Shown here: positions 55,047 to 64,000 of the stretch, one piece after another
Numbering within the stretch: position 1 is the stretch's first letter
Layout: the number at the start of each line of letters is the position of its first letter
Source: Siderastrea radians
Taxonomy: Eukaryota; Cnidaria; Anthozoa; Scleractinia; Rhizangiidae
Assembly: GCA_964017195.1 (NCBI GenBank)
Contig: OZ024895.1
Span: 24,773,875 to 24,837,874 of the forward strand
DNA length: 64,000 nucleotides
Direction of reading: 5' to 3'
Program-made: the position numbers and the translations under genes
Notes under the pieces: generated by a model
What the model was told of the DNA's origin: nothing
What the model saw: only the letters and a program-made list of their open reading frames with translations
The model's database searches: none

Positions 55047-56924
55047 TGAAATGGGTCTAAGGTCTTTATTGATGTCATTGACAGTAGGTGCTTTCGGAAG
55101 AGGCGGTACATCAGCAATCTTCCAGGCCCGGGAACTTTACACTCGGAGAAGGAGGTATTAAGAATTTCTGCAATTGGTGCAGCCAGAATATCTGCATATT
55201 CCCTTAATACCCAGTTCGGGAGATCGTCCGCCCCGTCGGCATGTGCGCAGCTGATTTCACAAAGTTTGCACGCCACAGAGTATTCAGTGACTGAAATGGG
55301 CTGATCGTCGTCCATATCCACGTGCACGCAGTCAGTTAAGGGCGAGTAGTCCTCCGTGACGCTGACGAATGCCTTGTTGATTTTGTTTGCAAGGGTAGAC
55401 TCATCGCACACGAGGTCGGGGTGAAGAATAGCAGTCAAGTCACGCCCTGTTGTTTTGGCAGACCCGCAAAGCTGCTTAACCTCTCTCCACCAGTTGCGTG
55501 GTTTGGAATCTTGCAAGTCCTTAACCTTGTTCTCGTAGTACACCTTACGACAGCGCTTGCGCTCGCGGTTAACTTTATTTCTAAGGATCTTGAAGGGCTG
55601 ATTTCCAGAAGTAAAGGCCTTTTGGCGACGGGTGATGAGCTGCTTGAGCTGCGTTGACACCCAAGGACGATCCGTCTCGTGGATTTTGATGGAGCGCACA
55701 GGCATAATTGTGTCCAAACCGTAGTTGATAACTTCGGTCAGCAGTGACAGCTTTCCTTCACATGACTGTTCAGAGGACAGCAGATTCGACCAGGGAACTT
55801 CTATCAAAAATCGCCCAACACTATTGACTTTGTTAGGGCGCTTGTCTCTCGATTTAATGATCTTGTGCTTTGGCTTCGAGGCACCGCGCGTCCCAGAGCC
55901 CATGTAGATGGTCACGTGGTCAGATAGTCCAAATGGAGGTAGGCGAGTCGGCACGGAGAAGTAATCATCTAAGTTCGTAAAAATCTGATCCAGAGTCTTA
56001 TCACCCCTAGTTGGAAATTTAACAGTCGGTTTCAGGTTAAACGATTTCAACGCTGACTGGATCATAGGAAGGAAAGTTCTATTGAAGTCGCCAGCCAAGA
56101 TAAAGGAACAGTTGGGGTAGGTTGCCTCCAAGGACACAAGTGACGATCTCAGATAATCCTTCATTGCCGCGTCGTCGGCGTCAGGGTACTGATAGATCAC
56201 ACCCACAATGATGTTGGAAAAGCCACGCGGTAGACGCCTCGGCCTAAGGTCAGTCCAGGGAACTTCATGATAAGGATGGTAGTAATCAGCTAGAACCGAG
56301 CAATTTATAGAAGATTTGGCATACAAGCACACACCGCCATGTTGCCAACCTACGCATTTCGCGTCGGAAGATCTGGTAGCCATTGATATTAATCGGCTCA
56401 TCAGGAACGGCGCTACTTAGCCATGTCTCGCTAAAAAGTGCCAGCTCAGCGTCCATGGTGGTTATCGCGTGAGCGATCTCATCAATCTTTGGTGCGAGCG
56501 ACATTGTGTTAGATAGAAGAATAGAAGGCACAAAATGTGAGGTCCCAGGAGAGCTTGGAGTCACGCTGTTGGTTTCGCATCTTAATGAAGAAGAGGTGAT
56601 ATTTTGAATATTTAGTAAGTTCCCGTAGTTTAGCGAATGTTGTCTTCTATTTGATCCCCAAGCACCAGGATTTTCATGGTAGTGAATGGAAACAGTCTGG
56701 ATTCGGTCTCGCTGTCCATCCGTTTGACATTTAATGCCTCCGCGTTTTCCACGAGTTCGCTTTAACACACCAGCAGACTTCAAGGCGTTCCACTCAGAGG
56801 GTAACAAAGGCTCGATGTTTAGAGTTGAATTTCTCCAACAGGATCTCAGAGAAAGTAACGCTGATCTACTATACGTTACTGCCATAGCATTCGAAAGAAT
56901 ATATTGCAACGGCAGAGCTAACAA
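55043..56924 (-). pseudogene. LINE N-terminal region and endonuclease frame
   Basis: Two frames. 56286-56924 carries a basic region (LKRTRGKRGGIKC) and then ELALFSETWLSS (the endonuclease ETWL motif). After a shift near 56330 the second frame gives GGVCLYAKSSINCSV, NIIVGVIYQYPD, CSFILAGDFNRTFLP and PPFGLSDHVTIYMG: the remaining apurinic-endonuclease motifs with Asp, Asn and His in place. Then a linker (DRPWVSTQLKQLITRRQKAF) and the fingers region, to DDLPNWVLREYADILAAPIA. Normal order for a CR1/L2/Jockey ORF2. Confidence 0.88.
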
Positions 56925-57010
56925 TAATTGCTAAGGGGAGAAAAATGTCCAAAATTTATAACTAACTCAGATTCGTGCAGCCGGAACGGCGCGCACACAT
57001 TAATGAACTT

Positions 57011-58112
57011 GATGAGACACTCTCTCCCATTGTTGCCACTGAACAATTTCATCCAGAGCAGCATCTTCCTTGACTGCATCAAGCCAGGCTGGACATGAAC
57101 CACATTTGCACATCATGCATTCTTCTTTATTGCTATCACAGACAAAGTTATCAACAAATGCTGCAGAGTAGGAAGGGAAACTTTGGATTTCTTTTGAGAG
57201 ACATTCGCAGAGCAACTTCACGTTGTCATGATACTGGCAGAGACAAACCTGCCGTGGCATGAATGCTTGCAGCAAAACATTCTTCGGTCTAAGAGAGCAG
57301 AATTTGCTGAAGCCAATCTTTACCTAAGGGTGCTCTTTCTGAAACAGTCCAAAAGTCTCTTTCATTGACCACATCAAGTGCCTCTTTTGTAGTTTCAATT
57401 TCTTCCCATTCTCTTTAATGATAACAGAGTCTTTACGCCCTGGTGCTTGTCGAGAAATGGAATCTCGGTAGTAAAAGTCTTGAACACAGTCTACTGTGGA
57501 CTTGGCAATGCACTTGTTGCCAGTGGATTTCTGGTGTTCACTTGAAAGTGAAAGTCCATGTGACTTTGCAGTCTTTTCTATTACAGCTTTTCGTTTCCTT
57601 GGGCTATTTGGAAGTAATGGTGAAACGTTGTGTACTGGTTTACCCAGTGCTTGTGGAGTTTTGTAACCATATCTTACATGAGTGTCACCAGGATCTTGTT
57701 CATGTGAGGCACACAACTTTTTCTTAAGCCTGTGCAATCGTACTCTTTCCCTGCACTTCTTTCTTTCAAGTTCAGCTTTTGTTGGATCAACAGCTTTCTT
57801 TCTACTTTCCCTTTTCTTAAGTCTGTCTTTCTCTTTATGTGCTGCATGCTTTTCTGCATTTTCTTTGATTTTTTCCTGTGATTTCGGACTCTTTCTGCAA
57901 CAGTTAAACGCATTTTTGGATATGTGAATTCTCAAAGAAAGCAGTGTTTTAGAGAAGTAATGAATTATACTCACTGGAGTCCAGTATATGTCTGTGGGCT
58001 CAGATAGTTTGCAAAGAGCATGCTCAAAGCTGAGTACCTTATGTAAAATGCATGTAGTGTCCTTCATACTGTGTTGGGACATTTCACGGCTTTGACATAA
58101 GGTACCAACCAT
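57011..58112 (-). pseudogene. Transposon-type protein, N-terminal part
   Basis: Start ATG at 58112 is the first in frame but may be too far upstream; a strongly basic, coiled region follows (ENAEKHAAHKEKDRLKKRES... with ERKKCRERVRLHRLKKKL), then PLLPNSPRKRKAVIEK, YYRDSISRQAPGRKDSVI and KLQKRHLMWSMKETFGLFQK. One TAG stop at 57324-57326 follows EHP; the same frame goes on with KIGFSKFCSLRPKNVLLQAF, QVCLCQYHDNVKLLC, ECMMCKCGSCPAWLDAV (a Cys cluster), and WQQWERVSHQV, where the LINE sits. Removing the LINE and one TGAACTT joins this frame to the one beginning QSKQGKPKMVKKLEK. So the gene was open across this point before the LINE arrived. Confidence 0.72.
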
Positions 58113-58262
58113 TTTGATTTATAAAATGTCAAATACAAGCCTTTTTACACTTATATGTCCAAAAAAATGTGCCCAACAATACAAAAAAGCTGATTTATCG
58201 TGTGCATTTTATAATAATTCACACAGTGTAACGTCCGTAACATTGGCTGTAACGTCCGTAAG

Positions 58263-58589
58263 ATTAAAGTTCACCTAGCATTATATAATTGCGAAAGCCA
58301 GTTTAAATGAAATGAAGCTTTTTGGTTCACACAACTACTATACATCAAATATTTGGAGCAGTTCATGCAATAAGCCCTGACACTTCACAGGAATTTTCCA
58401 TTAATACCAGTGCGCTGGCTCATGTGGTTGGTTTTTAGCGGAACTCCTTTGCGGCCGAAGGCCGCAAAAGTGGAGCCCCATACCCATACTAAGAGGTATG
58501 CTGGTGATTTTTTATGGTCATGGCAAGCGGAATGGCTCGCGGGCGCGTGCGCCATACATACGTACATCGCATTTCATGACATTCTTACA
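58263..58589. other. Short intergenic stretch
   Basis: Contains GCGGCCGAAGGCCGC (a palindrome, 58450-58465) next to AAAAGTGGAGCCCC, which resembles the opening phrase of the repeat at 9607. No gene. Confidence 0.4.
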
Positions 58590-59010
58590 TGAGGCAATTT
58601 TCCCTGGAAGAGCAGAGACGAAGGAAAAGAGAAGGAGATAGAGATCAACAACGGGAAAGGATGAGAAACGCCACTGAAGAACAGCGTCAAGCACCCGGTC
58701 AAGCATAGCGGAAACGAAAACGAGAAAGACGAAGGAACAGTACAGCAGAGAGATAAAGGCAACTAGAAATAAGACGGAACGGTACTGAAGAACAACGCCA
58801 GAGGAAACTGAGAGACGCCGACAGAGAACTGTAAACATGTCGGGTACAGTTTTCTTGATTTTTATCTATTTGTGATTGGAAATAATTTTGTACCACCGAA
58901 TAATTTACGTCTACGTTTTTGTTTTTTTATTCTGCAGATCATCAAGGGGAAAGAAGTCGTAATAGAGAGAGAACGGAGAAGAAATTTACGCCAAGGACAG
59001 CATGAAGTTA
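58590..59010 (+). pseudogene. Decayed Arg/Glu/Gln-rich repeat ORF
   Basis: The plus-strand frame from ATG near 58591 reads MRQFSLEEQRRRKREGDRDQ, then NATEEQRQAPGQ and a stop. The pattern resumes in the same style: RRNSTAER, RRNGTEEQRQRKLRDADREL. TEEQRQ recurs about every 40 residues. This is the style of the charged repeats that precede Helitron-type proteins in several invertebrates; that link is a recollection. A donor-like ACTGTAAAC near 58835 and acceptor-like TTCTGCAG at 58938 enclose a possible intron, followed by GERSRNRERTEKKFT. Too broken to be functional. Confidence 0.4.
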
Positions 59011-60003
59011 CAAGGTGTTCAAAAAGGTAAAATCAATTTCCGTGCTTTAGCAAAGTTTGTTTAACAAAAAAAATGTACTGTTACAAAAGGGAACTTTTCG
59101 TCAAAACTTAAACCGCACCTTTTACGGTATGTCATTTAATACTACTCGTAGAAAGTGAAAAAAAGAGGAAAAGAAACAAAACAAAACGAAAAAAGGGAAC
59201 ACAATTTGAGGGGGTAGTGCAAAGGTGATGGTATCATATTACAAGATTTCACAATATGGCCGCGCGCGTGACTGAGTGAGAACGAGAACACAATACCTTG
59301 TCAGCGTTGGAAATGAAAAGATAGGCTAAAGAAACTCGACTGCGGGTCCCGAATGCCTGTTAAGTGGAATATGAATGTCTTTATTGAGGAGAAATATGGA
59401 TTGCTTTGGCCCGATGCTTTAATTGAACCAGCGTGAAGATCTGATTGCTGAGTTTCCCGGGTGAGTTTCTCAGAATTTTTCAATCATTTCACAGAATATT
59501 ACGGTATGGGGAATTCGCTTTTATTTAGAAGGATCCCACTATCTCAACTCGCTTATCTCCAATTCCCCGTTACCTCGAACAAAGAGAAATTTGTCTTGGC
59601 TTTGGTCATAAATATAATATTTCCAGTTATTTACTTTTACGACGATAACCCGCTTTTCTCAACTTTGAAGAATACCAGTGTCTTTTGTTTTCACGGAGCA
59701 AAGTGTAGCCAGGCAAAGGAGGAAACAGCTTATGAAAGCATGCAATGAAGTAAAAGGCGAAAACAAGTACCAACGCGAATCGTCAAGATGTTAACTCATT
59801 GACTAACAAAAGAATAACAAAACAGGACATAATTGATATATGCCTCGTTCTTTTAAACTCTGAATCCAGTCATTGTTTACAATATCCTCGGCAAAACCCC
59901 TACCAAAATCCATGCAAGTAACGAATCGACGAAAAAGCACATCCTCATTTATGTATCTACTGAAGTAGGTCTTAAATATTTTTTAACCCTTCTTCTGATT
60001 TCT
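59011..60003. other. No recognised gene
   Basis: AT-rich, purine-rich patch at 59150-59200. The ORF at 59461-59748 has no known motif. Confidence 0.35.
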
Positions 60004-60371
60004 GAATTGTTTGCTTGAATTTCAATAATTTTATTTCGCTTCACTTAAGCTCAAGACTTAAGCTTATGTGTGAATTAATTTTGTTTATCACTTATGAATT
60101 GTTTTCTTGAATTTCAATAATTTTATTTGGCTTCACTTAAGCTCAAGACTTAAGCTTATGTGTGAATTAATTTTGTTTATCACTTATGAATTGTTCGCTT
60201 GAATTTCAATAATTTTATTGGGCTTCACTTAAGCTCAAGACTTAAGCTTATGTGTGAATTAATTTTGTTTATCACTTATGAATTGTTTGCTTGAATTTCA
60301 ATAATTTTATTCTGCTTCACTTAAGCTCAAGTTAAGCTTACAGGTGTATGTGTGAATTTTTTTTGTTTATC
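60004..60371. repeat. 92-bp tandem array, four copies
   Basis: Unit starts GAATTGTTTGCTTGAATTTC and includes the palindrome CTTAAGCTCAAGACTTAAG. Copies begin at 60004, 60096, 60188 and 60280, exactly 92 apart; the last is slightly rearranged (AAGCTCAAGTTAAGCTTACAGG). Confidence 0.95.
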
Positions 60372-60382
60372 ACTCAATATTA

Positions 60383-61259
60383 TGCATGGTTCAATTCTAC
60401 CTGTTACCATCCTCCCCACCCCCGGGCACACAGAAAGAGACGATTCCCCACCTCCGGGACTCCTCATCGACCACAAATACGTTGTTTTGTGTACAAAACC
60501 TAAATGACGATATTGATTTCCGTACAATAGCAAAATCAGACGTTTTGACAAGAACTTAAATGCTTTTCTAGAGTGTATTGAAAGAAGGACACTACATGCA
60601 TAATATAATAAAAACATGAACAGAAAACTGAAGAAAAAACTCTACCTGCACTGGCGTACGGCTGGCAAGTAAAGAAATTTTCTTCGCCACATGTTTTATT
60701 CTAAATATAGCGCATACGCACAAGAGGCCCATGAACAAATTGATGGCAGCATTTAAAGGAGTTTTTCTTACCTTGTTTCATAAGAACACTGGACTGAAAT
60801 CTCTGTTTAACATAAAACTGTGCATCCGTTTTGATATAGAGTCTATTTAAGTGGTCTTATTATAAATATAAACACACTGAAGAAATATTTCTTTGTTTGT
60901 GACGACCATCATTCATTCGAGTATGCATCAAACGCACATTCTTTCAACAATTTATAATAAACGTACCGTCGAACGAACACAGATTTTAATTTTGAGAGAT
61001 TACTCTTCTCTAAACAGTCTGCTACAAATACTAGAGATTTTCACTGGAAATAGGCTCCACGCGGTCCGGGGCCATCATATCAACTGAGAAGTGACGTACT
61101 TTACAAGAACAACAAGAAGTTATTTTCGATTTGCCCCCCTCCCCGACTCCCCGGGACAAGACCACTTCAAACAATTCTCCACCCCCAGGCTCAAAGGGCT
61201 GGACTTGTCCCCGGGGTTGCCTGGTGGGGGGATGGTAACAGGTAAAATTGAACCTTGCA
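60383..61259. mobile_element. 877-bp Harbinger-like MITE, TTA target duplication
   Basis: The ends TGCATGGTTCAATTCTACCT and the inverse of AGGTAAAATTGAACCTTGCA match with three differences, continuing with GTTACCATCC and C/G-rich words (CCCCACCCCCGGG against CCCGGGGTTGCCTGGTGGGG). TTA stands directly outside both ends (60380-60382; 61260-61262). A 3-bp TTA/TAA duplication is a PIF/Harbinger feature. No transposase inside. Confidence 0.82.
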
Positions 61260-62504
61260 TTAGTTCAGAAGGCGACTGCAATTTGCCATTTTTTTTTCGA
61301 TCTCAGTTAACCTACATGTATGAAATAAAAGCACTGCATTGTGGAAAGTGCTTCTTACTATTTGTCACTCATAATGGAATGTTCATGTTTTAGAAAGTTT
61401 AAATAATTACTGCATGCATTTTTTGGTTTTCTCAAAAATCATTGTATTCCCAAGGGGGGGGGGGAATCCAGATGTAAGCAAAGGATTTTTTTATGCAATT
61501 GACATATTTGTACTGATGTGTTTTTGCTTCCTAAAGGCAATCTGGCTTGTTTAACTGACAATTGTCTGCTGGGATTAGTTAGAACATGTTTGATTAATTG
61601 CAATTGGCTCTTTACTGAGTTAAGCAAAGGAGACTGGAGATGATTGAACATCCAGTAAACTTAAATGAGGTCCTGCCATTTTGTTGCTCATTCGATTGAT
61701 TGATATTCAAGTGCTTTACCTTACCTGTATTACCCAATGAACCGTGCAAAGGGGGGAAGACAATTACATGTAACCACTTTTTAGACAAATGGCTAAAAGA
61801 GTTTGGATAGCTGCAAATGAGGGGTTCAGGCGATGATTTATTAATTATTTGTTAGGATTCCACAAAAGCTGGAAAGAAGAACACTTTCACGGGTGGGTGC
61901 AAAAATTTCCAACAATGGGTCTTGTACGTCTCATGAATCAGGTGGATCACAAAAGTAAAGCAAAGTATAGCTTCGGCAACAACATTTCAAAGCGGGAAGT
62001 GACAATGCTAGCAAAGTGAATGACGACTCCCTTAATAATTGACATTGAGTATAATTACTATTCTGTTCACCCATTCTTTCTGTTCATTAATGTCACATTG
62101 GTCAAAAATTGCGTTGTGAATGCTTTAATAATGTATGTTACATACAATATTAGTTATTTGATGTTGTCAAAAGAAAAACAATGAAGTTAATATTATTTTA
62201 AGGATGAAAGTAATTTGACAGGCGCTCGTTCTCATGAATTTTGCACTCCAAGAACTGAAAATTTTCTTCAATTGATGAACTTAGAGTTGAGGAGGGGAAA
62301 GAAAACAAAGATGCTCCAATGAAAGTCTAATTTATTTGAATTGTAACTAGAGTGTACCTTTTATTTGCAGTCCTCTATCAGGCATTTAAGCCTCGACTTT
62401 TAGTGGCCCTGGTCAGTTTTAAATCGCCACTGGCGACTGGGCGACTGCCATTTTTTAGCCCTGAATGTTTTTTTTTTTTCACTGATCCTTTTTTTCTGTT
62501 CTAG

Positions 62505-62558
62505 GCATATATGCCAGCAGTGATCAGTGATGCAGCATTTTCTTACAGTGAAGTTAAG
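62505..62558 (+). other. Exon-like 54-bp piece
   Basis: A good pyrimidine tract and acceptor (TTTTTTTCTGTTCTAG) precede it, and GTACGTGG, a good donor, follows. In phase 0 it reads AYMPAVISDAAFSYSEVK with no stop, exactly 18 codons. A host gene internal exon is possible; the protein is not recognised. Confidence 0.35.
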
Positions 62559-62780
62559 GTACGTGGAAGATATCAGTTAATATATAATTAGCCCAGCTTA
62601 CGTATCTAATTGTTCAGTAAATTGAACTGGATTGAATGCAGTGATTGGGTTAATTTGGGTTCGGTAGTTGAACAAAATTGATGACCAAAAATATGCCGAT
62701 ATATATACAGCTGTGTTTGATTCCATTCAATTTCTGAACCCAGTCAAACATAATTAAACAGTTTTAAAATCATTCAAGTA

Positions 62781-62813
62781 TATAGATTTAGCCAAGCCTA
62801 AAAGTGGAGCTCC
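62781..62813. repeat. Fragment of the 9607 interspersed repeat
   Basis: TATAGATTTAGCCAAGCCTA followed by AAAGTGGAGCTCC matches 9607-9639 at most positions. Confidence 0.7.
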
Positions 62814-64000
62814 AATTTTTATTTGGCAATCCTATTATTCACAATGGAAAATAAAGATTGAACCACAACATTTACATGAGTGTGCCATCAAGACTTCCAT
62901 TTGGGTGGCAATGAGAGCCTTTACATCTGGACTTAAGGGAGGAGACTCTTAATCACCATATTGTTGCTGTGGGAAGTTCCTCAGAACCATCATATCTTGG
63001 AAACCCTATTACTTCCACAGATAAGCTGCTTGGCCACGTTTGTTTTATGGGAAAGGTTTTCAAGATTTTCAAGTCACAACCATATTCAGCATGTCATTTG
63101 ACCTGAACAGAAAAAATGCTAAAACTCAAACAGCATACAGTTCTCGCTATTGTAAACATTGCGAACATTTAAAGATTATCAGGATGCAAAATTTTAAGCA
63201 ACAGTTTCTAGAAATTTGCTTTATTATGAATATAAAAGTTGTGATGGCACAAGCACATATCTTTATACATTTTTGTGCTGTAGTTCTTCTATTCTTTGTA
63301 AAAACAGTAATTGCATGCTTCAGATTGTAAAGAAGGGTGGGGCGATTCGCAAAAAAGTCGGAACTTTACTAGTTTCCTCTTAGTTTTACTGATTTTCTTT
63401 TTAATGTGCAGTTGCATGGGACTGGCAGTAGCTATGCGTGCACAATGTTCAGTTGTGGAATTCATATGTTCTTCATTACTTCACCAATATAGTGGCAGGA
63501 AACGCTGAAAACAGCGTATGACAGAATACCATCCACAAAAATCCCTTAGCAACAATGCGAGATTTGTAGTTAAGAATCTCCCCTCCTCAAGTTACAAAAT
63601 CCTTTTTTCACGGTGATGTGAGATTTATCTGGATGGCAATATGGTTAATTACAGGGGGGTAACTTAATGCAGAATGAATCAAATAGTTACACCATGTTTA
63701 CGTGATACCGGTATGAACTCACCCAGGTATGGCTTGCACTGTTACGAGATTTTGTGTTGTAATCATATAACAAATACAGAGAAGCAAGAGGGAACTGGGG
63801 TGAACTTGTAGCAGAATGAAAAGCATACAATGAACTGGTGTCATGCAAACACCCCCTCAGACTAAAGTTGAGCAGCTCTCAAGAATGTTTAACAACATCC
63901 TCAGATACCCAGGGGCAGTAAAACCCTGATTTCATTAAAACAGTGTAAACTCAGACTGGTGCAATTTTGTTTACATGAGACCAGTCTGAAATTCAGACTG

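Larger units (their letters stand above)
53768..57003 (-). mobile_element. 3.2-kb LINE (CR1/L2/Jockey type), 7-bp target duplication
   Basis: TGAACTT flanks both edges exactly (53761-53767 and 57004-57010). Minus-strand order: a short N-terminal ORF (56924-56286), endonuclease frame (56401-55043: LAGDFNRT, SDHVTI), then RT (55046-53871: LLDLRKAFDLVDH motif A, PAGVPQGTRLGP motif B, FADDTTV motif C, C-terminal YACQVFHCNLP). Frameshifts near 56330 and 55060 split what should be one ORF2. The 3' end is ATTAATAAACGG... without a long A tail. Relatively well preserved, and near full length. Confidence 0.92.
51265..58262 (-). mobile_element. Large transposon with TTACGGACGTTAC end motifs
   Basis: The 13-mer GTTACGGACGTTAC or its inverse clusters at both ends: near 51268, 51285, 51443 and 51460 on the left, and 58228 and 58250 on the right (TGTAACGTCCGTAA). 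It occurs nowhere between. Inside is one minus-strand gene, cut by a LINE. I could not find a clean target duplication, so the edges are approximate. Confidence 0.65.
61263..64000. other. AT-rich DNA; isolated exon-like piece, no full gene
   Basis: May be introns of a host gene. Contains the exon candidate at 62505-62558 and a fragment of the repeat from 9607 at 62781-62813. ORFs at 63040-63508 are hydrophobic and lack motifs. The last 80 bases have a palindromic ACTCAGACTGGTG / ACCAGTCTGAAATTCAGACT cluster, perhaps the start of another repeat. Confidence 0.35.

Noticed and set aside
57682..57927. Ser/Phe/Leu-rich, membrane-like plus-strand ORF
   Set aside because: Antisense of the basic Lys/Arg-rich N-terminal region of the minus-strand transposon gene.

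Overview
The window looks like nuclear DNA of a cnidarian, most likely a stony coral. This is an inference from its mix of mobile elements, not from any marker gene: an L1/Tx1-like LINE, CR1/L2-like LINEs, Penelope-like fragments with a GIY-YIG domain, Tc1/mariner-like DNA and many inverted-repeat elements whose ends are built from short degenerate motifs. Codon-rich stretches are short, broken and nested. I see no intact ordinary host gene; the best host candidates are isolated exon-like pieces such as 62505-62558.

Layout. 1-7249: AT-rich DNA with one inverted-repeat element (4190-5256). 7250-17561: a decayed L1/Tx1-like LINE split by a 6.4-kb element (8735-15134) that holds a tRNA-derived repeat, a (GGAC)n tract, a fresh-looking element with identical 94-bp ends and a 237-codon ORF. 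18234-23255: a small inverted-repeat element, then a broken transposon-type gene on the minus strand carrying a 469-bp insertion with a 6-bp target duplication. 23256-32980: one LINE 3' end torn apart by about 9.3 kb of nested repeats (three to four copies of a roughly 0.9-kb unit, and inverted-repeat elements inside one another at 25452-30008, 26598-29015 and 29440-29868, holding a Penelope-like fragment and a helix-turn-helix gene fragment). 33899-36862: two small inverted-repeat elements.

36942-45963 is the most interesting part: a 9-kb element with 1.23-kb inverted arms, a ten-copy 77-bp tandem array in its loop and, inserted in its right arm only, a 3.9-kb composite unit (41248-45129). 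Two 179-bp direct repeats, differing at one base and each ending in inverted CAATCACTGCCA-type termini next to TA, enclose a Rep-type gene (HUH nuclease plus superfamily 3 helicase, with one in-frame stop) and an intact Tc1/mariner-like transposase (D..D-36-E). The genes converge on an intergenic stretch with two strong hairpins. The left arm keeps the empty TA site, so the unit is a later arrival.

46637-50125 has a broken zinc-knuckle gene, a second Penelope-like 3' fragment with a GIY-YIG domain, a hammerhead-ribozyme-like motif just after it, and an array of TGGAATTCCAGC-type palindromes. 51265-58262 is a large transposon-type gene (RNase H-like core plus Ulp1-type protease) on the minus strand, cut by a 3.2-kb LINE with a perfect 7-bp target duplication. 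58590-64000 holds a decayed Arg/Glu-rich repeat ORF, a 92-bp tandem array, a TTA-flanked Harbinger-like element and AT-rich DNA. The genes do not form a pathway; apart from the composite unit they are layers of transposition.
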